Source of the DNA: Symbiodinium natans
Lineage: Eukaryota > Sar > Dinophyceae > Suessiales > Symbiodiniaceae
DNA length: 64,000 nt
NCBI GenBank assembly: GCA_905221605.1
Contig: CAJNDS010002223.1
Coordinates: 472,388 to 536,387, forward strand
Direction of reading: 5' to 3'
How positions within the stretch are numbered: position 1 is the stretch's first letter; every line of letters begins with the position of its first letter. Under the pieces are notes generated by a model. That model made no database searches. It had not been told where the DNA came from and was given only the letters and a program-made list of their open reading frames with translations. The translations under genes and the position numbers were made by a program. Of the stretch, positions 34,369 through 41,455 are shown piece after piece.

Positions 34369-34487
34369 ATATGGGTTTCCTAAACTAGGGGTACCTTATA
34401 GGGGTCCTTATTATAAATTATAAGGGAATCCCATTTGGGGATCTAAATTGGGGGGTTCCCCCTTTTTTTTCGTAAACCCCGGTATGG
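34369..34487. mobile_element. Diverged fold-back element next to the viral insertion
   Basis: ATGGGTTTCCTAAACTAGGGG on the left (first 20 bases) and CGTAAACCCCGGTAT on the right form an imperfect inverted repeat resembling family A. The virus-like element begins only 22 bp further right. Confidence 0.45.
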
Positions 34488-34503
34488 CCGCACGCCGTGT
34501 GCC

Positions 34504-34508
34504 CCTTC
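34504..34508. repeat. Target-site duplication, left
   Basis: CCTTC directly outside the left inverted repeat. The same five bases lie directly outside the right repeat at 56122-56126. The match continues for two bases (CCTTCAG) if the AG of the repeat is counted, so 5-7 bp are possible. Confidence 0.8.
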
Positions 34509-34760
34509 AGTTAGGTGATATCATGCCCATTTTGGTCTAGATGTAACCGCCATACCCCCCCCTACGCTCAACAACCATTATCACAACAGTATCCCCATTA
34601 TCCATATCCAAAAAATACCATATTCCCCCAAAATCACCACTACACCAACAAAGTATCTATCCCACACAAGAAATTACCTAGGATCAAGGCGGATACATCT
34701 AGGTCACAATGGGCATGAGTAGGTAGATAGATTTTATTAGGTTTGGTTTCAAAGGTTGTA
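34509..34760 (+). repeat. Left terminal inverted repeat, 252 bp
   Basis: Its reverse complement is found without a mismatch at 55870-56121. It starts AGTTAGGTGATATCATGCCC and ends at GGTTGTA, after which the two sides diverge. It contains an 8-C run and a 67-codon open frame with a GTG start that I regard as incidental. Confidence 0.95.
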
Positions 34761-34839
34761 GTATTGAACGAGCTCCCTGAGAGCATCCGACCACCACGAC
34801 CACCACGACTACCACGACATTCTGAAGGACTGGATGCAA

Positions 34840-34862
34840 GGGTTTAGGGTTTTAGGGTTTAG
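34840..34862. repeat. Telomere-like scrap inside the virus element
   Basis: About three TTTAGGG/TTTTAGGG units, lying between the left inverted repeat and the first cargo gene. It is the only such run I see within the inverted repeats. Confidence 0.85.
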
Positions 34863-35008
34863 TGTCCGATTTTGCAACAGTCTGCCAGTGAAGCCGATGC
34901 ATTGAAAGCATTGAATGCGCATGAGCACAACGTTTGATTTTTGAAGGCTTTTCCCAACTCACAGGTTAGAGTGCTTGTTTCCCCTCGCTGTCCCTCCCTC
35001 TTGAAGTC

Positions 35009-36190
35009 ATGGCGTCTCAGCAGATCATGGCGTTTGAGTGCGTCCATGACGAGGGTTTCAGAATGATGCAGTTGCCCGTGCAGACCACCTTCGGCGATTT
35101 CATTCTTCAGTCCGTGGACAGTGCCAATGTTGAGGGCTACATCGTGGAAGCCTTTCAGGGGCGAGATCCTTATCGCTCTGTGTGGATTGACCAGCAGTCT
35201 CCAGCAAGCAAGATCGGCGACCTCTTTCCGGAGGACACGCAGAAGGTTTTCATCTACGAAGCCAAGGATGTCTGTGCACTCCGCTACACCTTCCCAAGCC
35301 AACAAGAGAGAACCATGTTTGTGCCAAAGTGGGACACGTGGAGTATGCTTTTCCACAGACTGGATATCCTTGATGCTCCTCCTGTGGTTACTACAAGGTT
35401 CCTGAACAAATGCAATGTGATTAGAAGCATGCCCGACGAGCCCTTCTACGAGCTCACAGGTGCGCAGGTTCTCTTCACTTACTTGCCCCAAGACAAGTTG
35501 CTTGACGTGACCGTGGATGACTTTACCAGTGGCAGTGGCGACCAGTATTCTGGCACTTGCACCCTCGCCCTGAGCACAAATTTCATGGAGGCGCTGGGTG
35601 AGATGAAGCTGAATAACAAACTGCCAGTCCATAAGCTGAAGTTCACAGTCGTTACCCAGTTTGACCCGATCGTTCATTTCACGGTGATGGGCGAGGACAT
35701 CCAAGATCACCAGACCGTGCGTGATGTGCTGACTGAGAAGTGTGTAGCCATCACTGTGGAGCGCGAGATCTACCTGCCCGAGTACTACGAGAGCATCTCC
35801 GAGGGTGTGGGCGAGGCGATGCAGGATGCGGATGTGGCTGTGCTGTGTGAGCAGAGCCTAGTCCTTCGTCTCGTGTTTCAGCGAGGCTACATCCTGACCC
35901 AGAAGCATCTCAAGACCATTACCTTGGAGGTCTTGCACTACATCAATGAGAATGATGTTAAGCCGGTTTCCTCTGAGTATTTGGAGGATGCAGAGGAATG
36001 GGCGCACGAGAACATCTACGAGGGGGACCAATATGATGAAGAAGTTGCGCTCACCTGTGAGTATGCCGTAGTCCTTGCAGATCGTCTTCATGACATTTGC
36101 TTTGAAGAGCAGTGTCAAGCCGATCAAGATTGGGCAGGCGACTACTGGGCTCGATACTACGGCGACGACTATTACGTCGACGACAACTAA
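35009..36190 (+). CDS. Cargo protein of unknown function, possibly multi-beta-grasp, 393 aa
   Basis: I do not recognise the family. The protein is acidic, has no signal peptide or membrane segment, and ends in an Asp/Tyr-rich tail (YYGDDYYVDDN). Three regions (about residues 20-85, 88-160 and 165-255) each look like alternating beta strands with one helix. They end in a ubiquitin-like pattern such as GEDIQDHQTVRDVL followed by a strand, so tandem beta-grasp domains are possible; this is inference only. The gene is a single exon with GC-rich, host-like codon use, unlike the AT-rich viral genes to its right. It is followed by another GC-rich gene on the same strand after 263 bp. The ATG at 35009 is the first in frame. 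Confidence 0.8.
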   Translation: MASQQIMAFECVHDEGFRMMQLPVQTTFGDFILQSVDSANVEGYIVEAFQGRDPYRSVWIDQQSPASKIGDLFPEDTQKVFIYEAKDVCALRYTFPSQQERTMFVPKWDTWSMLFHRLDILDAPPVVTTRFLNKCNVIRSMPDEPFYELTGAQVLFTYLPQDKLLDVTVDDFTSGSGDQYSGTCTLALSTNFMEALGEMKLNNKLPVHKLKFTVVTQFDPIVHFTVMGEDIQDHQTVRDVLTEKCVAITVEREIYLPEYYESISEGVGEAMQDADVAVLCEQSLVLRLVFQRGYILTQKHLKTITLEVLHYINENDVKPVSSEYLEDAEEWAHENIYEGDQYDEEVALTCEYAVVLADRLHDICFEEQCQADQDWAGDYWARYYGDDYYVDDN

Positions 36191-36453
36191 GTTCCAATGG
36201 TTCCAGTCCGTGAGGTTTTGTGTGCGTCACACAAGGTGATGCATAAAAAGATGCTTAAAGCATCAAAGACTATCTGCCGAGCCTGATCCGAACAGCAGGT
36301 TCAGTCGGAAATGCATCTGCTATCAGCTTGTGCATGTGAGTGTAGTTCGTGAGCCTTGTTTTGCAACAGGTGTTGAGCGGAGCATGTCTGTGATGATTGT
36401 AAGCCGTTTTGGTGTTTCAAAGTGTTTCAAAATTCGTTTAGTGCCCTGAAGCC
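36191..36453. other. Intergenic region between the two cargo genes
   Basis: 263 bp of GC-mixed sequence. A short direct repeat (GTGTTTCAAAGTGTTTCAAA) lies 30-50 bp before the second gene. I see no promoter motif of the kind used by the AT-rich genes. Confidence 0.5.
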
Positions 36454-37941
36454 ATGTCCCTCATCTTCTTGGAGCGCAAGGGCAAGATCATCCCGATGAT
36501 GGTGACGACCGGCGATTTCTTGCTTTCCGATCGGGCGTATGAGCCGTGGAGTTGTGACAAGTATGAGCTCAGCAAGTTGTCGGTCGGTGACTTGAAGCGT
36601 TTGCTGTTGGAGGGTTACGTCACCTTTCCCAAAAAGGCAAACAGAGACCAGTTGATTGAGCTTGTCTGGGAGCATTACGATGACATCTTCAACCAGATGA
36701 GTGTCAAGTGTCAGCTTTCCCGACGCCGAGAAGGACCAAAATACAAACACACCGCTGTCATGACCGAGCCCCCTTCAGAAGCCGAAGAGGAAGAAGCAGA
36801 GGACGACGAAGAAGCCGAAGAGGAAGAAGCAGAGGACGACTACGACGAAGAAGCCGAAGAGGAAGAAGCAGAGGACGACGAAGAAGCCGAAGAGGAAGAA
36901 GCCGAAGAGGAGGAAGCAGAGGACGACGAAGAAGCCGAAGAGGAAGAAGCAGAGGACGACGAAGAAGCCGAAGAGAAAGAAGCCGAAGAGGAAGAAGTAG
37001 AGGACGACAAAGAAGCCGTAGAGTTGCAAGAAAGTGATGCCGACAGCGTTCTTTCTCATGCAAGTGCTGACAGCCCTCTTCGCCTTCCCAAGAATTACCT
37101 GAACGATCCGACCGAGTTCCTTCCCAAGGGTGTCTTTTCTGTCTTTGTGCAGGTTAAGGACGACAAGCACCGTTGTATGCCTTTCATCGTCTCCTACACC
37201 GACACGATCGCCGACCTCAAGAAGATGGCGAAGAAGGACTACGGGATTGACCTCAACGAGTTCCGCGTGGACTTTCGGCGGGATTTGTTTTTCATCAAGA
37301 TCATCGACGAGAACAAGCGCATTGGTGACATTGTGGATCAGGAATACAAGACCTTCTACATCACTCCGAACTTGGCGGGTGGTGCTTTGACCCGCTACCT
37401 CAAAAAGGACGAAGCCGTGAAGCACCTCAAGACCAAGTCCACCAAGGGCATCGTGAAAACCGAAGTGCCTGTGAACGTGGACCTTCCCCAGAAGTTCAAG
37501 GAGTTCACCGACATCTACACCAACATGATGGCGGAGATCCGTTTGATGAAGTCGCAGGGCATCAATGCCATTCAAGTGGGCTTGAGGCGTGTGACAGACG
37601 ACCAGCTCAAGACCATCAAGGAGATCATGTCCTACGATAAGCGCCGTGGCACTACGACCGAGAGGCTGTTGAAGGTGATTGAGTTCATCTTTCCGACCAT
37701 GTGTGAGTTGGAGACAGCTGGTTTGAGCATTGTCCGCCTCAAAGAGGAAATCACACAGGAGTTTGTGCACTTGTATATTGATTTCTATCACCAGTTCAAA
37801 GACGGTGAGGCACAGTGTGCTAACAGCCAGTTTTGTGACGACATTCGTTTTGAGGAAGGTAGGCGCAAGGGGACACAAAGTTCCCAGACTGCACAGTCCC
37901 CAGAGGGGGAACACGAGCCCTCAAACTGTGTTGTGGCGTGA
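36454..37941 (+). CDS. Cargo protein with SAP-like, acidic-repeat and ubiquitin-like regions, 495 aa
   Basis: Residues about 39-75 (LSKLSVGDLKRLL to LIELVWEHY) resemble a SAP DNA-binding helix-loop-helix. Residues about 108-190 are an acidic repeat of EAEEEEAEDD units encoded by imperfect 30-bp DNA repeats. Residues about 228-310 resemble ubiquitin: VFVQVKDD at the first strand, then YTDTIADLKKMAKKDYGI where ubiquitin has SDTIENVKAKIQDKEGI, then a C-terminal LAGG at 307-310. The remaining 185 residues are helical, with Cys and His near the end, and show no domain I can name. Whether the internal Gly-Gly is processed is unknown. It is a single exon with GC-rich codon use, different from the viral core. 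Confidence 0.82.
   Translation: MSLIFLERKGKIIPMMVTTGDFLLSDRAYEPWSCDKYELSKLSVGDLKRLLLEGYVTFPKKANRDQLIELVWEHYDDIFNQMSVKCQLSRRREGPKYKHTAVMTEPPSEAEEEEAEDDEEAEEEEAEDDYDEEAEEEEAEDDEEAEEEEAEEEEAEDDEEAEEEEAEDDEEAEEKEAEEEEVEDDKEAVELQESDADSVLSHASADSPLRLPKNYLNDPTEFLPKGVFSVFVQVKDDKHRCMPFIVSYTDTIADLKKMAKKDYGIDLNEFRVDFRRDLFFIKIIDENKRIGDIVDQEYKTFYITPNLAGGALTRYLKKDEAVKHLKTKSTKGIVKTEVPVNVDLPQKFKEFTDIYTNMMAEIRLMKSQGINAIQVGLRRVTDDQLKTIKEIMSYDKRRGTTTERLLKVIEFIFPTMCELETAGLSIVRLKEEITQEFVHLYIDFYHQFKDGEAQCANSQFCDDIRFEEGRRKGTQSSQTAQSPEGEHEPSNCVVA
36775..37020 (+). repeat. Coding GAAGCCGAAGAGGAAGAAGC repeats
   Basis: Imperfect tandem repeats of 30-42 bp inside the cargo gene, encoding Glu/Ala/Asp tracts. The antisense frame is also open across them, but I treat it as a shadow. 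Confidence 0.9.
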
Positions 37942-38025
37942 GGCATGTGATGCCTTTTTCATGCCCAGTTTCCTAGCATCGCACAGGCTGGAAACCCAAA
38001 GTGAAAAGAGAGCCAAATGTTCAGT

Positions 38026-38175
38026 CCCAAGGGTCGCGGGACTGGCAGTCCCAAGGAATTGGGGGCATTGCCCCAAAACGGGCGGGACTGCGGGACTGGG
38101 GGTCCCAAGGGGGGCGGGACTGCGGGACTGGGGGTCCCAAGGGGGGCGGGACTGGCAGTCCCAAGGGTTGCGGGA
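38026..38175. repeat. GGGACTG/CAGTCCC repeat block
   Basis: Tandem units of GCGGGACTGGGGGTCCCAAG with embedded palindromes (GGGACTGGCAGTCCC). The block lies after the second cargo gene, near the point where composition changes to AT-rich. Confidence 0.85.
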
Positions 38176-38608
38176 CTGTGTTCTTAAGCTCCTTAAGCCT
38201 TAACCCGACCCCCTAACCCCGCTCCTCTCCCACTTACGCCTTGCAAGGAGACCGACGGACTACATGCAACCTCGTGCCCTACAGTGCCACCGAGAACAAG
38301 CCGAGCCACCTCTACACCAACTAGTGCCTTGGTTAATTTTTATAGATGTTTTAATATATAAAACGAAACCAAAAACGTAAAAACGATAAAAACAAAAATA
38401 CAACAAAAAATAAACAATAAAATCAAGTTTGACACATATGGTGTAGGGATTTTTGGGGTGTTTATTTGTATTAAATATTAAAAAAATATTGATACATATT
38501 AAAAACTCCTACAAAACACAGAGCAAAAACAAACAAAAAACAAGAAACCAACAAAACAAATAGAAAACAAAATAAAAAAAATCAAGTTACTGAAAAAAGC
38601 GCTTAACC
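38176..38608. other. Boundary from GC-rich cargo to AT-rich viral core
   Basis: GC-rich until about 38330 (CCTTGGTTAATTTTTATAG), then abruptly A/T-rich with A-runs. No gene is seen. The switch marks the edge of the viral core. Confidence 0.7.
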
Positions 38609-38642
38609 ATCATATTATTAAGATCCAAAATAATAATATGAT
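38609..38642. terminator. AT-rich hairpin after the 202-aa gene
   Basis: Perfect 12-bp arms ATCATATTATTA and TAATAATATGAT around a 10-nt loop, just beyond the stop codon of the minus-strand gene. It is probably a transcript-end signal. Confidence 0.6.
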
Positions 38643-38648
38643 CGTTAG

Positions 38649-39257
38649 TTACAATGAAAATATATAATCTACGTATTCCATAATTTCCTCTGTTGTTGTG
38701 TTATAATAGTCTCTCCAACCAACGAGCCAGAAATCAAAACATTCACGAATTATTTCTTTTAGTATCACTTTTTTACTGAGAGTAAACCCATTGAACCGAA
38801 AAGTTGCAGTTTTTAAGTTGTAATACTCTATTTCTGCTAAAACCTTATCCGTGTAATATAAACGTGTAATAATACTATACATCAATGAAACATGACAAAC
38901 ACCGTAAAGTGTATAGCTTGTTTTATCCACATTATGCGAAATATTTATAAACTGTTTCATAATCTTGCGCTGTGGGTTCTTTGACCGTTTAATGATATTC
39001 TTATACTTTCTTCTATCCATATTGGTGTCAATGGCAAAATTATGAAACAATAAATGTAAAATTATTCTTTGCACTTTGTTAAGTTTTGACCAATACGAGC
39101 TTTCATCAAAATTGTTCATTGTTTCAATTTTGTTCCTACATGTGTCACATTTGTTATATTCACATATGCGTTGGCATACGTCAAACGGTAGTTTGTGATT
39201 TAAGATCTTGCTGTTTTGGATTGTGTTACATTTCCAACATTCTCCAAATTTAAACAT
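38649..39257 (-). CDS. Cys-rich protein with paired CxxC, 202 aa
   Basis: I do not recognise the family. C7-x2-C10 and C37-x2-C40 suggest a zinc-binding N-terminal fold, followed by a helical domain. The next gene to the right has the same layout (C36/C39 and C69/C72), so the two are probably distant paralogues. I chose the ATG at 39257 rather than the in-frame ATG at 39296, because the promoter motif at 39282-39293 lies between them and is then exactly 24 nt from the start, as in two neighbouring genes. It is probably an early, non-structural protein. Confidence 0.8.
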   Translation of the reverse strand: MFKFGECWKCNTIQNSKILNHKLPFDVCQRICEYNKCDTCRNKIETMNNFDESSYWSKLNKVQRIILHLLFHNFAIDTNMDRRKYKNIIKRSKNPQRKIMKQFINISHNVDKTSYTLYGVCHVSLMYSIITRLYYTDKVLAEIEYYNLKTATFRFNGFTLSKKVILKEIIRECFDFWLVGWRDYYNTTTEEIMEYVDYIFSL

Positions 39258-39281
39258 TTTAACTAATATATATAAACAATA

Positions 39282-39293
39282 TTTCTTTAAATA
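39282..39293 (-). promoter_or_regulatory. Early-type promoter motif TATTTAAAGAAA
   Basis: Read on the minus strand, exactly 24 nt upstream of the ATG at 39257. Shared with three other genes of this element. Confidence 0.65.
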
Positions 39294-39341
39294 CATTTCT
39301 GAAGAATATTAATTAAAAGAATTATATTTCAGAAAATGGAG

Positions 39342-39374
39342 CATAATATTATTAACATCATTAATAATATTATG
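39342..39374. terminator. Perfect AT-rich hairpin, 14-bp arms
   Basis: CATAATATTATTAA, loop CATCA, TTAATAATATTATG. Located downstream of the stop of the 193-aa minus-strand gene. Confidence 0.65.
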
Positions 39375-39416
39375 ATCATTATAGTTTTTGTTCTGTTATA
39401 TAATTGCTAGGCTACT

Positions 39417-39998
39417 TTACACACTATTGTGTATAATCATTTCCTGTATGAACCGTGTTGTTTCTTTTAAATGGTCAGAAGATAATCTGCGATTGAAACC
39501 AATTATAGAATATATTATTTCAAGAAAAAACGTATGCACTCGTTGATAATGATGAAAATAATCATGGTCATTGAAACATTTCTTTTTCTCCTGATGCCAT
39601 TTATAGAATTCAAATTTATCTAGGTTCTCATACATTGTTTTCATTTCAACGTGTAACTCATGTGTATATTTTTCCTTGTCTACATAATCTCGTAGTATTC
39701 TATGAGCTTCATCATATTCTGGATATTCATATACTTTAGTAAAGGGAATTATGTAGTCATCAAATAAATTCCTTAACTTACAGCATCTATCACAGCCATA
39801 GTAGTCTGTAATCATATGTGTTACATCATGTAAGGCATCACATTTATCTAACAGGATTTGTTGTTTGTTCTTAATTTGTCTACATGAAATACAGTTTTTG
39901 AAATAATTGGATTTCTTTAATTCGTAATAAAAGTTTTCAGTTTCATCATCACTTTCACTTTCGTATTCACTTTCACTTCCATACTCACTGTCACTCAT
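39417..39998 (-). CDS. Acidic Cys-rich protein with paired CxxC, 193 aa
   Basis: I do not recognise the family. The first 25 residues are Ser/Glu/Asp repeats. C36-x2-C39 and C69-x2-C72 match the spacing in the next gene on the left, so both are probably zinc-binding paralogues. The rest is helical and rich in aromatic and charged residues. The start is the ATG at 39998; an in-frame GTG two codons earlier would shorten the promoter spacing. With 39998 the promoter motif is exactly 24 nt away. Confidence 0.8.
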   Translation of the reverse strand: MSDSEYGSESEYESESDDETENFYYELKKSNYFKNCISCRQIKNKQQILLDKCDALHDVTHMITDYYGCDRCCKLRNLFDDYIIPFTKVYEYPEYDEAHRILRDYVDKEKYTHELHVEMKTMYENLDKFEFYKWHQEKKKCFNDHDYFHHYQRVHTFFLEIIYSIIGFNRRLSSDHLKETTRFIQEMIIHNSV

Positions 39999-40022
39999 TT
40001 TCACTATAATATAAACTTGTTT

Positions 40023-40034
40023 TTTCTTTAAATA
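40023..40034 (-). promoter_or_regulatory. Early-type promoter motif TATTTAAAGAAA
   Basis: Exactly 24 nt before the ATG at 39998, minus strand. Confidence 0.65.
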
Positions 40035-40064
40035 CTTTTCTTAAGAAATTAGTTCTAAAGAATA

Positions 40065-40976
40065 TTAGACTTTCAACAACTCAAAACGAAGATAGGGACG
40101 GTCAGGGTTACCTTCCACATAATAATGACTTTGACTAAATTTCTTTTCTATTCTCTCAACAGTATACACATTTTTGCTGAAATTTCCGACCCTTTCCTTC
40201 TCATTCGGTTTTCGCTTCCTGAATATCTTGACTTCGTCACCCTTGTCAAGATCCGGATATATCCTATTCCGTTTACCACTACTAGCAATATTCAACCTGA
40301 CCGCAAACTGATTACTTGGTTTTCGCGCCTCTTTCGGCGTGAATTTTGTAGCGGAGTGTTTCATTTGAGTGTTATATGTAATCAGTATCTCAAAAATATA
40401 ATCAGTCCATTGGATATTACTTTTGCCCTTTTTCTCATCCGCCTCAACTCGTTTATATAACATGTCCTTAAAAGTTCTGATTGCCCTCTCACTGAAATTT
40501 GCGTGTGCCCTTGTCCTGTGGTGCTCTATCTTCTGCTCCTTTAAATATGTTTGTATAGCTTCTTTAGATAAAGCACCTTCATCATCCGTATATAATATTT
40601 TAGGCTTTTTCCCCATTTTATGTAAACACTCAATCATACCACTCGCTAAATCCTCTTCTGTCTTGCCTTTTATTGCTACCACATGCATAAACTTATCAAA
40701 GACATCTATCATGATCATACCAACCTTAAACTTTTGATCTTCCAAATCATTGATAAAAAACAAATCCATTTGATACTCGTATGCCGAATGTGGTGCTACA
40801 AAACTGTTCTGTCCCGCAGGTTTTCTTTTTGCCTCTACGTTCTTCTTGAAAAACTCATTAACATCGTCAATAGTTATGTTTTTATCTTTCTCCCGCGCTT
40901 CCTTTAAAGTCCTCTGTCTGCTCCCATATCCCGCGCGATCGTAATACACATTACTAATAATCTCTTGTTTACTCAT
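40065..40976 (-). CDS. Retroviral-type (rve/DDE) integrase
   Basis: This enzyme would insert the element by strand transfer, consistent with the inverted repeats and short target duplication. The catalytic triad is visible: D71 in YEYQMDLFF, D131 (or D132) in ILYTDDEGA and E163 in ANFSERAIRTFKDML. C-terminal to it is a basic, beta-rich region (about 230-303: DKGDEVKIFRKR, YVEGNPDRPYLRFELL), like the DNA-binding tail of Polinton and retroelement integrases. The N-terminal zinc-binding HHCC motif of retroviral integrases is not obvious. The 303-aa length is complete. It lacks the TATTTAAAGAAA motif shared by neighbouring genes, so its regulation may differ. Confidence 0.93.
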   Translation of the reverse strand: MSKQEIISNVYYDRAGYGSRQRTLKEAREKDKNITIDDVNEFFKKNVEAKRKPAGQNSFVAPHSAYEYQMDLFFINDLEDQKFKVGMIMIDVFDKFMHVVAIKGKTEEDLASGMIECLHKMGKKPKILYTDDEGALSKEAIQTYLKEQKIEHHRTRAHANFSERAIRTFKDMLYKRVEADEKKGKSNIQWTDYIFEILITYNTQMKHSATKFTPKEARKPSNQFAVRLNIASSGKRNRIYPDLDKGDEVKIFRKRKPNEKERVGNFSKNVYTVERIEKKFSQSHYYVEGNPDRPYLRFELLKV

Positions 40977-40992
40977 ATAAATATCCTACAAA

Positions 40993-41033
40993 AATATTGA
41001 TTTAATCTTAAAAAATAAAATTAAATCAATATT
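40993..41033. terminator. Perfect AT-rich hairpin, 14-bp arms
   Basis: AATATTGATTTAAT and ATTAAATCAATATT around a 13-nt loop. The right arm overlaps the stop codon of the 105-aa gene, and the integrase ATG is 17 bp further on. Confidence 0.65.
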
Positions 41034-41343
41034 CCTTTTCACACGGAACGACCAACCTGAAATTACTCATGTCATACTTTACTCGTTGACCTTTTACCCG
41101 CGTTGGTTCTCTTTCTTTCATCATTTGTAATACTTGTTCTTGGTTTACCTCATCCAGATTAATGGCATTCTCTTCTATAAATTTCTTGAGTTGTTTCTTC
41201 TGCCTTTGCCTTTCCGATGCGTCCTTCTTCTTCTGCATGTATGCCTCCTCGTGCTTTCTTCTGTGGTAATACAGTCGCTGGTAGATTGCGATCTGCTCCT
41301 TTATTTCTTCCATAGTCATGTCATTGGGATTTTTTGATGTCAT
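41026..41343 (-). CDS. Small basic coiled-coil protein, 105 aa
   Basis: I do not recognise it. Residues about 10-75 are a charged helix rich in Lys, Glu and Gln (for example YHRRKHEEAYMQKKKDASER), followed by a short non-helical tail. It is transcribed divergently from the polymerase and has its own promoter motif at 24 nt. It could be a DNA-binding or regulatory protein, but nothing shows this directly. Confidence 0.75.
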   Translation of the reverse strand: MTSKNPNDMTMEEIKEQIAIYQRLYYHRRKHEEAYMQKKKDASERQRQKKQLKKFIEENAINLDEVNQEQVLQMMKEREPTRVKGQRVKYDMSNFRLVVPCEKEY

Positions 41344-41367
41344 TATACAATACTATATATATTTTTG

Positions 41368-41379
41368 TTTCTTTAAGTA
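41368..41379 (-). promoter_or_regulatory. Early-type promoter motif TACTTAAAGAAA
   Basis: One base different from the consensus; exactly 24 nt upstream of the ATG at 41343. Confidence 0.65.
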
Positions 41380-41415
41380 TGTTCTTAAGTGATTAAATTA
41401 TCAAAAGAATTTTAA

Positions 41416-41427
41416 TATTTAAAGAAA
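41416..41427 (+). promoter_or_regulatory. Early-type promoter motif TATTTAAAGAAA
   Basis: 28 nt upstream of the polymerase ATG, with a (TA)n stretch between. With the motif at 41368-41379 it forms a divergent promoter pair. Confidence 0.6.
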
Positions 41428-41455
41428 AAATATATATAATATTATATAATGTATA

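Noticed and set aside
34515-34718. 67-codon open frame within the left TIR, repeated on the other strand at 55912-56115
   Set aside because: It starts with GTG, is duplicated only because the TIR is duplicated, and has no recognisable domain.
34859-35710. 283-codon minus-strand frame opposite the 393-aa cargo gene
   Set aside because: Shadow frame caused by GC-rich codon bias; the plus strand has the better start and composition.
36775-37914. 379-codon minus-strand frame opposite the 495-aa cargo gene
   Set aside because: Shadow of the plus-strand gene; its Phe/Leu/Val repeats mirror the acidic repeat.
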